This document shows positions 54,111 through 62,306 of a DNA stretch of 64,000 bases, one piece after another. Positions within the stretch are counted from its first letter, which is position 1. Every line of letters starts with the position of its first letter. A model generated the notes under the pieces. It saw only the letters and a list, made by a program, of their open reading frames with translations, was not told the origin of the DNA and ran no database searches. Made by a program: the position numbers and the translations under genes. Source of the stretch: Pseudomonadota bacterium (GTDB taxonomy: Bacteria; Pseudomonadota; Gammaproteobacteria; Steroidobacterales; Steroidobacteraceae); the NCBI GenBank assembly GCA_021805865.1, contig JAJZDX010000004.1, positions 1-64,000 of the forward strand. The letters are read 5' to 3'.

Positions 54111-54360
54111 CACGCTCTCCTGTCCCCGCGGCGGCAGGGCTTGCATTGCACATGGGCCGGCGAACCGGAAAACTCGACGCCCGCTTGCACGCGCGCCGCG
54201 AGGATGTGGGAGTTGGCCTGCGGCATCGGCACGGGCGCGGCCGGACATGGCGAGCGAGAGCGGCAAGTCCGCACCGCCGGCAACGCGAGAGTGGATGAAC
54301 GGGGGAAACGCTCGACTCAAGACCCACACTCCTCCCCGGCGCGGCATTGCGCATCAAACC

Positions 54361-54389
54361 ATGGTACCGGTACCAGTGCAATTTGACCA
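54361..54389 (-). promoter_or_regulatory. Operator and promoter of the second GH-like gene
   Basis: TGGTACCGGTACCA at 54362-54375 is a perfect 14-bp palindrome of the regulon type. On the minus strand TGGTCA (54384-54389), 17 bp and TACCAT (54361-54366) form a promoter whose -10 lies in the palindrome. Confidence 0.7.
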
Positions 54390-54903
54390 GAGGCCCTGCG
54401 CGGCGCGGACGGCAGTTGGACCGCAGGGCCTCGCGAGGAGGAACGCATGCTCTTGCCGTTGAGCAAGCGCTCGATGGGGCCCGCAGGTATCCCGTCGCGG
54501 CCAATTGCAATTGTCTCCGTGACGGGCTCTCCATCGGGCGTCCCGGGGGCATCCCGAGACCCCGTCGGATGCCCGCTGTGGGTTCGGCCCTCCCGCGCCC
54601 GTGCGCCGCCGCAGGCCCCGGCTGGGTGACCCGGCGCGCACGGTCCGCCGCCGGCTCCGCCACGAGGGGGTCTCACCCCATGCCTTGCCTCCCCAAGGGG
54701 GGACCGGATGGCTCACGGCCGCAGGCCGGCTCCTGCCGTTCTCAAATCCCCGCTGAGCGCGCAGCCGAGGGCCCCTGTGCCCGCCCGGCGCCCTCTTCGC
54801 GGCCGCGCGCTCAGGCTCCTGAGGCGCCGCCCGCCCCGACGGAAGCGCCTGCGGCGCCATCAATCCAGATCCCTTCCCGACGAGCCGGCGCCCGACGTGA
54901 CCG

Positions 54904-54933
54904 TTGACACTCCCACCTTGATACCGCTACCAT
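54904..54933 (+). promoter_or_regulatory. Promoter and LacI-type operator of xylBA
   Basis: A perfect TTGACA (54904-54909), an 18-bp spacer and TACCAT (54928-54933). The palindrome TGATACCGCTACCA (54919-54932) covers the spacer end and the -10 box, the same geometry as at the GH67 gene. The coding start follows after 33 bp. Confidence 0.82.
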
Positions 54934-54966
54934 CCCGCATTCCACATCCCAACGGTAGCAACACAC

Positions 54967-56424
54967 CTGTACCTCGGCATCGACATCGGCACCTCCAGCG
55001 TCAAGGCGGTGCTTCTCGAGGCGCACGGCGGCATCGCAGCCCAGAGCGCCTCCTCGCTCGAGGTGCGCCGCCCCTCCCCCGGCTTCTCGGAGCAGGACCC
55101 CGAAGCATGGTGGCAGGGCACGGTTCGCGCCGTCGCAATGCTGCCCAAAGATGCGCGCGCCGGGGTGCGCGCCATCGGGCTGTCCGGGCAGATGCACGGG
55201 GCGACATTGCTCGACGCTCAGGATCGGCCGCTGCGCCCCGCCATTCTGTGGAACGATGGCCGCTCGGCACAGGAGTGCCTGGAACTGGAGCGGCGCGAGC
55301 CCGCCTCGCGCGCGATCACCGGCAACATCATGATGCCGGGCTTCACCGCCCCGAAGCTGCTGTGGGTGGCCCGCCATGAGCCCGAGCTCTTCCGCCGCAC
55401 CGCCCACGTGCTGCTTCCAAAGGATTACGTCCGGTTGCGCCTGACCGGCGAGAGAGTCAGCGACATGTCCGATGCCTCCGGCACGGGCTGGCTCGATGTC
55501 GGCCGGCGGGACTGGTCCGATGCGATGCTGTCCGCGACCGATCTCACACGCGCGCACATGCCGCGGCTCGTGGAGGGCTCGAGCCCTTCCGGAGCGTTGA
55601 CCGCCGACGCCGCCGAGGCGCTCGGCCTGGCGCGCGTCGTCGTCGCGGGTGGCGGCGGGGACAATGCGGCGAGCGCAGTGGGCCTTGGCGTGGTGAGACC
55701 GGGACAGGCTTTCCTCTCGCTCGGCACCTCCGGAGTTCTGTTCGTGGTCACGGAGCGATTCCGGCCGAATCCGCAACGCGCCGCGCACGCGTTCTGCCAC
55801 TGCCTGCCGGAGCGCTGGCACCAGATGTCGGTGATGTTGAGCGCGGCAAGCACGCTTGACTGGATTGCGCAGACCGTCGGCTGCACCGACCTGGCGGACC
55901 TGGTGGAGCGGGCCGAGGCACACGGCCTGCACCGCCACTCCCCGCTCTTCCTGCCGTACCTGAGCGGTGAGCGCACGCCTCACAACGATCCGCACGCCCG
56001 CGGCGTGCTCTTCGGGCTGCGCGCGGATTCGACCGCCGCGGAGCTCGCCGGGGCGGTGCTCGAGGGGGTCGCTCTGGCCTTCGCGGACGGCCTGGACGTG
56101 CTGATCGAGAAAGGCGACCCGGTAGGGGAGATCAGCGTCACCGGCGGTGGCGCGCGCCTGCCCTACTGGGGCCGCCTCATCGCCGCGGCGCTGCGCCGGC
56201 CGCTCACGTACCGCGCGGGCGGGGAGGTCGGAGCGGCGCTCGGGGCGGCCCGGCTTGCGCGCCTGGCGGCGGGGGAGACCGAGGAGGCGGTGTGCGCCGC
56301 CCCGTCCGTGGAGCGCGTCATACAGCCCGACGCAGCGCTGTCCTCGCTCCTCGAGAGCCGCCGCCGAACCTTCCAACGCCTGTATCGGGATCTGAAGACC
56401 GCTTTCGTGGAGTTTTCCTCATGA
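54967..56424 (+). CDS. xylB: Xylulokinase with apparent CTG start
   Basis: 485 residues. The FGGY-kinase phosphate-binding motif (Y)LGIDIGTSSVKAV begins immediately at CTG 54967, where other xylulokinases have Met-Tyr-Leu-Gly. No ATG, GTG or TTG lies in frame upstream within the leader, and the first GTG (55009) would delete the motif. The substrate motif GLSGQMHGATLLD, the catalytic Asp232 in VVAGGGGDNAAS and LFLPYLSGERTPHNDP are intact, so the protein looks functional. It phosphorylates D-xylulose. Its stop overlaps the xylA start (ATGA). Either CTG initiates or the start codon is a recent mutation or sequence error. Confidence 0.9.
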   Translation: MYLGIDIGTSSVKAVLLEAHGGIAAQSASSLEVRRPSPGFSEQDPEAWWQGTVRAVAMLPKDARAGVRAIGLSGQMHGATLLDAQDRPLRPAILWNDGRSAQECLELERREPASRAITGNIMMPGFTAPKLLWVARHEPELFRRTAHVLLPKDYVRLRLTGERVSDMSDASGTGWLDVGRRDWSDAMLSATDLTRAHMPRLVEGSSPSGALTADAAEALGLARVVVAGGGGDNAASAVGLGVVRPGQAFLSLGTSGVLFVVTERFRPNPQRAAHAFCHCLPERWHQMSVMLSAASTLDWIAQTVGCTDLADLVERAEAHGLHRHSPLFLPYLSGERTPHNDPHARGVLFGLRADSTAAELAGAVLEGVALAFADGLDVLIEKGDPVGEISVTGGGARLPYWGRLIAAALRRPLTYRAGGEVGAALGAARLARLAAGETEEAVCAAPSVERVIQPDAALSSLLESRRRTFQRLYRDLKTAFVEFSS

Positions 56425-57737
56425 GTCTGTTTTCCAACATTGAACCGGTTCGCTTCGCGGGTCCGGATTCCTCGAGCGAGTATGCATTCCGCGTCTACGA
56501 CAAGGATCGCAAAGTGCTCGGCAAGCCCATGCAGGAGTGGCTGCGCTGTGCCGTGTGCTACTGGCATTCGTTCAACTGGCCGGGACAGGACATCTTCGGC
56601 GCCGGCACCCTGCCGCGGCCGTGGCTCGGCACCACGATCACCCAGGCCATGGCGGAGGAGAAGCTCGAAGCCGCCTTCGACTTCCTCTCGCGCCTCGGCG
56701 TGCCGTACTTCACGTTCCATGACGTCGACGCGATGGCCACCGCCACGACGCTCAAGGAGCACGAGCGCAACCTGAAGACCATCGAGGAGCGGATGCACGA
56801 GAGGATGGCCGCCACGGGGATGAAGCTTCTGTGGGGCACGGCGAACCTGTTCAGCCACCCGCGCTACGCCGGCGGCGGACCGACCAGCGCCGATCCGCAA
56901 GTGTTCGCATGGGCAGCCGCGCAGGTGCGCGGCTGCCTGGAGGCCACCCATCGGCTCGGAGGAGAAAACTACGTGCTCTGGGGCGGACGCGAGGGGTATG
57001 ACTCGCTGCTCAACACCGACCTCAAGCGCGAGCTCGATCACTACGGACGCTTCCTCTCCCTGGTGGTCGAGCACAAACACCGCATCGGCTTCAAAGGCAC
57101 CATTCTCGTCGAGCCCAAGCCCTTCGAGCCGACCAAGCACCAGTACGACCGCGACGTGGCCTCCGTCTACGCGTTCCTGCAGCGCTACGGACTGGCGCAG
57201 GACGTCAGAGTGAACATCGAAGTCAACCACGCCACCCTGGCCGGCCTCGATTTCGAGCACGAGGTCGCAGCCGCACTCGCCTACGGCATATTCGGCTCCA
57301 TCGACATCAACCGCGGCGATCCGCGCAACGGCTGGGACACCGATCAGTTCCCGAACAACGCCCAGGAGCTGGTGCCCGCGTTCCTGTCGCTCATCGAGAG
57401 CGGCGGCTTCAGCACCGGCGGATTCAACTTCGATGCGAAGCTGCGCCGCCAGTCGGTGGACCCGCTGGATCTGTACGTGGCGCACATCGGCGGCATCGAC
57501 ACGCTGGCGCGCGCGCTGCTTGCCGCCGCCGACATCGTGACCGAGCGCAAGCTCGCCCGGTTGAAGGAAGAGCGCTACCAGGGCTGGACTGGCGAGCTCG
57601 GCCGGCGGATCGAAAGCGGCGCGCTCGACCTCGCCGGCATCGCCGATCTCGCCACGGCGAGCGACTTGCAGCCCGCTCCCCGCTCCGGGCGCCAGGAGCT
57701 CGCCGAAAGCCTGCTGGCCCGCCACTGCAAGTACTGA
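56421..57737 (+). CDS. xylA: Xylose isomerase
   Basis: 438 residues, class II length. Active-site features: His100 and Asp in YFTFHDVDAMA, the metal site VEPKPFEPTKHQYD, EVNHATLAGLDFEHEV and INRGDPRNGWDTDQFP. It converts D-xylose to D-xylulose. The ATG overlaps the xylB stop by 4 bp, so the two enzymes are co-translated; the gene order xylB-xylA is the reverse of the enterobacterial one. The convergent cupin-like gene ends 20 bp after it. Confidence 0.95.
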   Translation: MSLFSNIEPVRFAGPDSSSEYAFRVYDKDRKVLGKPMQEWLRCAVCYWHSFNWPGQDIFGAGTLPRPWLGTTITQAMAEEKLEAAFDFLSRLGVPYFTFHDVDAMATATTLKEHERNLKTIEERMHERMAATGMKLLWGTANLFSHPRYAGGGPTSADPQVFAWAAAQVRGCLEATHRLGGENYVLWGGREGYDSLLNTDLKRELDHYGRFLSLVVEHKHRIGFKGTILVEPKPFEPTKHQYDRDVASVYAFLQRYGLAQDVRVNIEVNHATLAGLDFEHEVAAALAYGIFGSIDINRGDPRNGWDTDQFPNNAQELVPAFLSLIESGGFSTGGFNFDAKLRRQSVDPLDLYVAHIGGIDTLARALLAAADIVTERKLARLKEERYQGWTGELGRRIESGALDLAGIADLATASDLQPAPRSGRQELAESLLARHCKY

Positions 57738-57756
57738 CACCGGCCGGCGGCGCAGC

Positions 57757-58866
57757 TCACCGTCCCTCACCACTGCGGCGTGCTGCCCACAACAGACGCC
57801 GGATGGGCTCGCCCAGCGCCTTCGGCATACGCTTGGTGAGCGAGCGGATCAATTGCGAGCGCATGTGGTCTTGCAGCGCGGGCGTCATCTCACCCAGCAT
57901 TCCGCGCCGATCCGGCGCCAGATAGGGAACCGGGTCGCCGCCGGCGCGGAACACGTAGTGCTCGAACATCATGCGCCAGATCTCACGGCGACTTTCAGGC
58001 AGCGGCGACAGCGCGAGCAGGGAATGCGCCAGCGCCGCGAACGGCTCCGCCGCCCAGTCATCGAGCGCATCGAACCACCAAAAATTCACAGACAGATTCA
58101 ATGGCTCGAGCGCTTCGACGTTGTGCCACCAGAGATTCGGGATGAACACCGCATCTCCCGGCCCGATTTCCGCCGTCTCCGCCGCAGCGAGCGCCTGCGC
58201 GAAGCGCGGGAAGCGCTGGAAGTCCGGCGCCGCGACCCGCACCAGGCTCGTCGGTTGCCCTCCGGGCCCGAGTTCGAGCGGTCCGACATAGAGGTTTGGC
58301 AGCTGCTCCGGCGGAAAGAACGTGAAGCGCTTGCGGCCGGCGACCATGCAGTTGATGCCGTCCGAGTTGTCGTAGTGCGTCGCCGCAGTCACGGCGTTGC
58401 CGAGCCACATTCTCGGTCGCGCCGGCTTGTCCAGAATCTCGAGTCGGCATTCCCGAGCCATCTGCGGCAGGGTGTCCTCGAGCCCCACCGCACCCGTATA
58501 GAGCGATGGGGGACTCGAGAGATCGGCGTAACCGACAATGCTCGCGAGAATCTCATGAGCCGGACGGTAAGCCTGCTCGAAGTTCAGGCCCCTCATGTCG
58601 TCGCGGAAGAAGTACAGGCCGTGAATCTCCGGCCGGCCCATCATGACGCGGATCGGACGGCCGCTGTCGCGCGCGAGGATGTACCGGCTGAGCGCCTCGG
58701 GAGACTCGGCGGCGGCGCGCACGATCGGCCAGCTCCCGGCGAGCCCCCTCAAAACGGCCGGCCTGTCCGCGGGGATGATCTGCTCACGCAGCGTCCTCAC
58801 GGTGACCTCACGCCATTCGCGTGTCTTCGCGAGCGAGTGTCGCTCCAGTGCGTGCTCTTCGGCCAT
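57757..58866 (-). CDS. Cupin_8/JmjC-like Fe(II)-oxygenase-type protein A
   Basis: 369 residues with a JmjC-like double-stranded beta helix. The facial triad is visible: His164 and Asp166 in ATHYDNSDGINC and His248 in PNLWWHNVEAL. The start of the family (PADRPAVLRGLAGSWPIV) is near residue 33. Such proteins are presumed 2-oxoglutarate-dependent hydroxylases, but in TonB–SapC–halogenase cassettes their substrate is unknown. ATG at 58866 has AGAGGG 7 nt upstream; an ATG six codons earlier (58884) is the alternative. It is a paralogue of the next gene upstream and last in the minus-strand series. Confidence 0.85.
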   Translation of the reverse strand: MAEEHALERHSLAKTREWREVTVRTLREQIIPADRPAVLRGLAGSWPIVRAAAESPEALSRYILARDSGRPIRVMMGRPEIHGLYFFRDDMRGLNFEQAYRPAHEILASIVGYADLSSPPSLYTGAVGLEDTLPQMARECRLEILDKPARPRMWLGNAVTAATHYDNSDGINCMVAGRKRFTFFPPEQLPNLYVGPLELGPGGQPTSLVRVAAPDFQRFPRFAQALAAAETAEIGPGDAVFIPNLWWHNVEALEPLNLSVNFWWFDALDDWAAEPFAALAHSLLALSPLPESRREIWRMMFEHYVFRAGGDPVPYLAPDRRGMLGEMTPALQDHMRSQLIRSLTKRMPKALGEPIRRLLWAARRSGEGR

Positions 58867-58949
58867 CTCCCGACCCTCTGCCATGGTGGACAGTTCCCAA
58901 TCCTCTCCGACGCGCCCGGCCGCCGATCGGGAGGGCGTCGCGACTCCGT

Positions 58950-59969
58950 TCAGCCGCCTCGCAGCATCCGCATGATTCTTGCGCGGATGCGCCCGTAGTT
59001 GTCCGGCTGCAGCGGCCCGAGCAGACCGTGCTGCTCCGGCGGCAGATGTGCAAGCGGATGACCGCGCGTACGGAACACGAAGTGATCGAAGAATTCCTTC
59101 CAGGCCTGACGCTCCGCGGACGGGCGCTCCGCGATCGTGATCATGGCGTACAACAGGCTCGTATAGGGAGCGTCGGGTCCTGCGCTGAACGCATCCCACC
59201 AGTGGTTGACCATCACGTTGAACGGCGCGGTGGATTCGACCTGATGCCACCAGAGCTTCGGCAGGTACAGCGCGTCCCCCGGCTCGAGTTCCGCCACGAG
59301 CGCCTGATCCCGGATCGACTCGAACAACGGAAATCGACCGGCTCTGCCCGCGGCGGCCGAGGCGGCGAGGCTCACGGGAGGCCCCGCCATGGTGTGGTCG
59401 ATGGGACCCATGTAAAGCTTGCCGATATGCTCCGGCGCATACAACGTGAAGCGGCGGTGGCCGCCGATCACGCAGGCGAGATTGTCGAAGGTGTCGTAAT
59501 GACTCGAGACATCGGCGGGATGACCGATCCAGATCCGCGCCGGCACGCTCGACGGCAACAGTGCCACGCGATTGGCGGCCGCGAAGCCCGGCATGCACTC
59601 GGCCACCGGCACCGAGCCCACGTACATCGTCCGGGCCCGCGGCTGCTCGAGGGTCTCGATCATCAGCGCAAGGGCCTCGAGGAACTTCATCTGCCGGCGC
59701 TCGAAGTTGAATCCCTTCAGGTCCGGCGTGTAGTAATACTTGCCTGCGATGGAGCGGTCCCCCAAAAACGCCTCGACGCGCAATCCGACGTCGAACGTCG
59801 TGAGGTACAGAGCGAGATCGCGAGGCGAGGCGCGTCCGGCCTGAACCGCGGGCCAGTCCGCGACGAGTCCGCGCAGAACCACCGGCCGGCCGGGCTCGAG
59901 GACCCGCTCCCTGAAATCCGCACACCCGGATAGATCGCAGCCGGCGATCTCGGTTGGGGGGAAAGACAT
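58950..59969 (-). CDS. Cupin_8/JmjC-like Fe(II)-oxygenase-type protein B
   Basis: 339 residues, homologous to protein A throughout. The triad is His157 and Asp159 in VSSHYDTFDNLAC and His242 in PKLWWHQVES. The N-terminal GRPVVLRGLVADWPAV and the central APEHIGKLYMGPIDHT are conserved between the two. GAGG precedes the ATG at 59969 by 7 nt. It follows SapC by 32 bp on the same strand. Two copies side by side suggest hetero-oligomers or two substrates. Confidence 0.85.
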   Translation of the reverse strand: MSFPPTEIAGCDLSGCADFRERVLEPGRPVVLRGLVADWPAVQAGRASPRDLALYLTTFDVGLRVEAFLGDRSIAGKYYYTPDLKGFNFERRQMKFLEALALMIETLEQPRARTMYVGSVPVAECMPGFAAANRVALLPSSVPARIWIGHPADVSSHYDTFDNLACVIGGHRRFTLYAPEHIGKLYMGPIDHTMAGPPVSLAASAAAGRAGRFPLFESIRDQALVAELEPGDALYLPKLWWHQVESTAPFNVMVNHWWDAFSAGPDAPYTSLLYAMITIAERPSAERQAWKEFFDHFVFRTRGHPLAHLPPEQHGLLGPLQPDNYGRIRARIMRMLRGG

Positions 59970-60001
59970 GGAAAGACCTCGATCACCGGCTGCGGGGAAA
60001 C

Positions 60002-60739
60002 TCACCCCATCGATCCCTCGTGCGCATACGCCAAGCCCTCGGTGTGCTTCAGGAGGCGGGCATTCTTCGTCCGCGCCATCTCGCGCACCTGTTTGAGGGA
60101 GGCGATCATCAGCTGAATGAGCGTCAGGTACCCGCGCCGGAACAGCTCCACCACCACGGCATCGGGTATCCGCAGGAGCACCTCCCTGTTGACCGTGTAA
60201 AGGCCATCGCACTTGTACAGGTTGCCGTCCTCGAACTCGACCTCGATCGCCACGGGCTCGATCAGATTGAGCTCGAGCAGGCGGGCGATGAACATCCGCG
60301 TCCGCTCGATGCCGGGCTGCAGGTCCTGGAACGCCCAGATGATGCTCTGCAGGTAGCGCGTCGGGTGGCCCTGCTCGGTGAACAGCGCCTTGCCGCTCTC
60401 GGCCTTGACTCGCGGATGATCGAGATCGATCGCGAGCTCGGGTCCGTGGGCGTAGAACGGCGCGCGCTGCAGGCTGAGCGGCCGATAGAACTCCGGGTCG
60501 CCCCGCCAATCCTCAAGAAACTGATTCTCGCCCTCGATGAACCCCAACATCGCGCCGCAGAAAAACCGCCCCGTAGCCTGCTCCTTCCCGAACAGGATCG
60601 GATAGTGCAGCACCAGGTGAGGGAATTCTTCGACGATCACCTGCACAAAGTGCTGATTGTCGCCGTACTTCTCCAGCGGCCGGCCGTCCACTTTGAGGTG
60701 GCGATGCTTCTCTTTGTTGAGCGGTACGATCTGGGTCAT
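60002..60739 (-). CDS. SapC-family protein
   Basis: 245 residues of the SapC family: VPLNKEKHRHLKV at the start, HFVQVIVEEFPHLVLHYPI, FFCGAMLGFIEGENQFLEDW and RAPFYAHGPELAIDLDHPRV. Members occur with TonB receptors and tryptophan-halogenase-like proteins in carbohydrate loci of Xanthomonas, Caulobacter and relatives; the biochemical role is unknown (an S-layer link is historical only). It lies 18 bp after the halogenase-like gene, so they are co-transcribed. Confidence 0.9.
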   Translation of the reverse strand: MTQIVPLNKEKHRHLKVDGRPLEKYGDNQHFVQVIVEEFPHLVLHYPILFGKEQATGRFFCGAMLGFIEGENQFLEDWRGDPEFYRPLSLQRAPFYAHGPELAIDLDHPRVKAESGKALFTEQGHPTRYLQSIIWAFQDLQPGIERTRMFIARLLELNLIEPVAIEVEFEDGNLYKCDGLYTVNREVLLRIPDAVVVELFRRGYLTLIQLMIASLKQVREMARTKNARLLKHTEGLAYAHEGSMG

Positions 60740-60757
60740 GGCACGGCACGCCGCCCC

Positions 60758-62305
60758 TCAAACGGGCTGCAACCCATACTGGTAGATTTTGTTCAGCAAT
60801 TCGCGGTTCCTGGGCAGCCGCGCGCACATCTCCGCGGTCATCCTCCGGTTCTCCTGCACCAGCCTCAGGGCAGCCGCCGCGGAATCGGCCGTGTCCTCGG
60901 GCGTCACCTCGGTCCGGTAGCCCATCCCGTACAGAACGTACTGATAGCTCGCCGCCGGGAAAACCTCCTCGAGCCGGTCCAGCTCGTCGAAGAACCACGG
61001 TGACTGGTATTTCCACAGGGTCAGCATGTCCTTCAGCCGCTCCGGCACGGTAGCAGGATCGACGTTGTCGCGCCAGAAGGCCGTATCCCTGCGCCGGCTC
61101 AACACATAATGGAGTTTCAGGAAATCGATGATCCGGCCCCACCGGTACATCGTCACCTCGTTGAAGCGCCGCGCGACGATGTCCATCACCTCCCGGCACG
61201 CCGGCATCTGCTCCGCGAGGAGCTTTGCCGAGAGCTCGACCAGGACGATCGCGGAAGACTCGAGCGGCTCGAGAAAGCCTCCCGCGAGACCGGCAGCCAC
61301 GCAGTTGTTCTTCCAGAAGGTCTGCCGGTGACCGGCACGGATCCGGATCTTGCGTACCGCCAAGTCCTCGTGCCCGGCACCGATGTAGCGCCGCAGGGTT
61401 TCCCGCGCCACTTCCTCGCTCGCGTGCCGGCTCGAATACACATAGCCCACGCCGCGCCGCCTCGGCAGGCAAATGTCCCAGATCCAGCCGTCATCCTGCG
61501 CGGTGGCAATGGTCTGCGACGCCATGGGAGCATCCGGGGTGTCGTACGGCACCTGCACCGCCAACGCGGTATCGCACAGCAGGATGTCACCGCAATCCCT
61601 GAAGCCGACCCCGAGCGCCTTGCCGATCAACAGCGCCGAGAATCCACTGCAGTCGACGAACAGGTCGCCGGAAACCTCCCCCGCCTGCCGCGTGAGCAGG
61701 CTCACGATATCACCCGACTCGTCCTGATTCACGGTCACGACGTCCGCCAGGACATGGCGCACGCCGAGCGTGCCCCTGCAACGCTTCGCCAGGAACGGCC
61801 CGAACTTGCCGGCGTCCAGGTGATACGCGTAGTTCGCGACCGCCCGATATTCCCCGTGCGCAATGGTCTTCGGCGCCAGCCCCTGCTCGCACAGCCTGCC
61901 CTGCGGAGTCACGAAGTCGCAAAAGCTCGGCGCCGCGCCCTCGCGCAGCCAATGCGGCACGAGGTTCACCCGGGAGAAGCCCTGCGGGACCATCAGCGGG
62001 TGATAGTACGCATCATCCGCCGCTCCCGTCGCCCAACCGACGAACTTGCCCCCCTGCTTGAAGGCGGCATCACACTCCCGGAAGAGCGCGGTCTCCGATA
62101 CACCCATCCGTTCCAGGGAGGCGCGCATCGTCGGCCACGTGCCCTCCCCCACCCCGATCGCCCGGATGTCCGGGGATTCGATCAGCGTGACCGAGAGGCC
62201 GCCCGCCTTCATCCTCGCCTGATGGCGGGCGGCGATGGTGCCTGCGGTGAGCCACCCGGCGGTTCCTCCGCCGACGATGACCACCGCCCTGACGGGTCTC
62301 ACCAC
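60758..62305 (-). CDS. Tryptophan-halogenase-family flavoprotein
   Basis: 515 residues. The FAD-binding VIVGGGTAGWLTAG (residues 9-22) and GVGEGTWPTMR are typical of the family, as is the lysine-containing CDAAFKQGGKFVGW. The halogenase signature WxWxIP reads GWIWDICLP, with Cys replacing Pro, so true halogenation is doubtful. Proteins like this in TonB loci probably modify or bind something else. The start is GTG at 62305, only 1 bp from the TonB receptor stop, with AGG at about -9, indicating translational coupling. Confidence 0.88.
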   Translation of the reverse strand: MVRPVRAVVIVGGGTAGWLTAGTIAARHQARMKAGGLSVTLIESPDIRAIGVGEGTWPTMRASLERMGVSETALFRECDAAFKQGGKFVGWATGAADDAYYHPLMVPQGFSRVNLVPHWLREGAAPSFCDFVTPQGRLCEQGLAPKTIAHGEYRAVANYAYHLDAGKFGPFLAKRCRGTLGVRHVLADVVTVNQDESGDIVSLLTRQAGEVSGDLFVDCSGFSALLIGKALGVGFRDCGDILLCDTALAVQVPYDTPDAPMASQTIATAQDDGWIWDICLPRRRGVGYVYSSRHASEEVARETLRRYIGAGHEDLAVRKIRIRAGHRQTFWKNNCVAAGLAGGFLEPLESSAIVLVELSAKLLAEQMPACREVMDIVARRFNEVTMYRWGRIIDFLKLHYVLSRRRDTAFWRDNVDPATVPERLKDMLTLWKYQSPWFFDELDRLEEVFPAASYQYVLYGMGYRTEVTPEDTADSAAAALRLVQENRRMTAEMCARLPRNRELLNKIYQYGLQPV

Positions 62306-62306
62306 A

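Larger units (their letters stand above)
54111..54966. other. Long intergenic region between divergent sugar genes
   Basis: 856 bp separating the second GH-like gene from xylB. It holds two regulon operators (54362-54375 and 54919-54932) and a perfect 9-bp inverted repeat GGCCCTGCG/CGCAGGGCC near 54378-54416 that may end or shape the leader. No protein-coding stretch is recognised; the unusual 250-bp leader between operator and GH-like start is noted. Confidence 0.55.

Noticed and set aside
57757-59925. Minus-strand frame of 722 codons that would fuse the two cupin-like proteins
   Set aside because: Only the last 369-375 residues are cupin-like; the first part is an out-of-frame reading of protein B, which has its own start and ribosome binding site.
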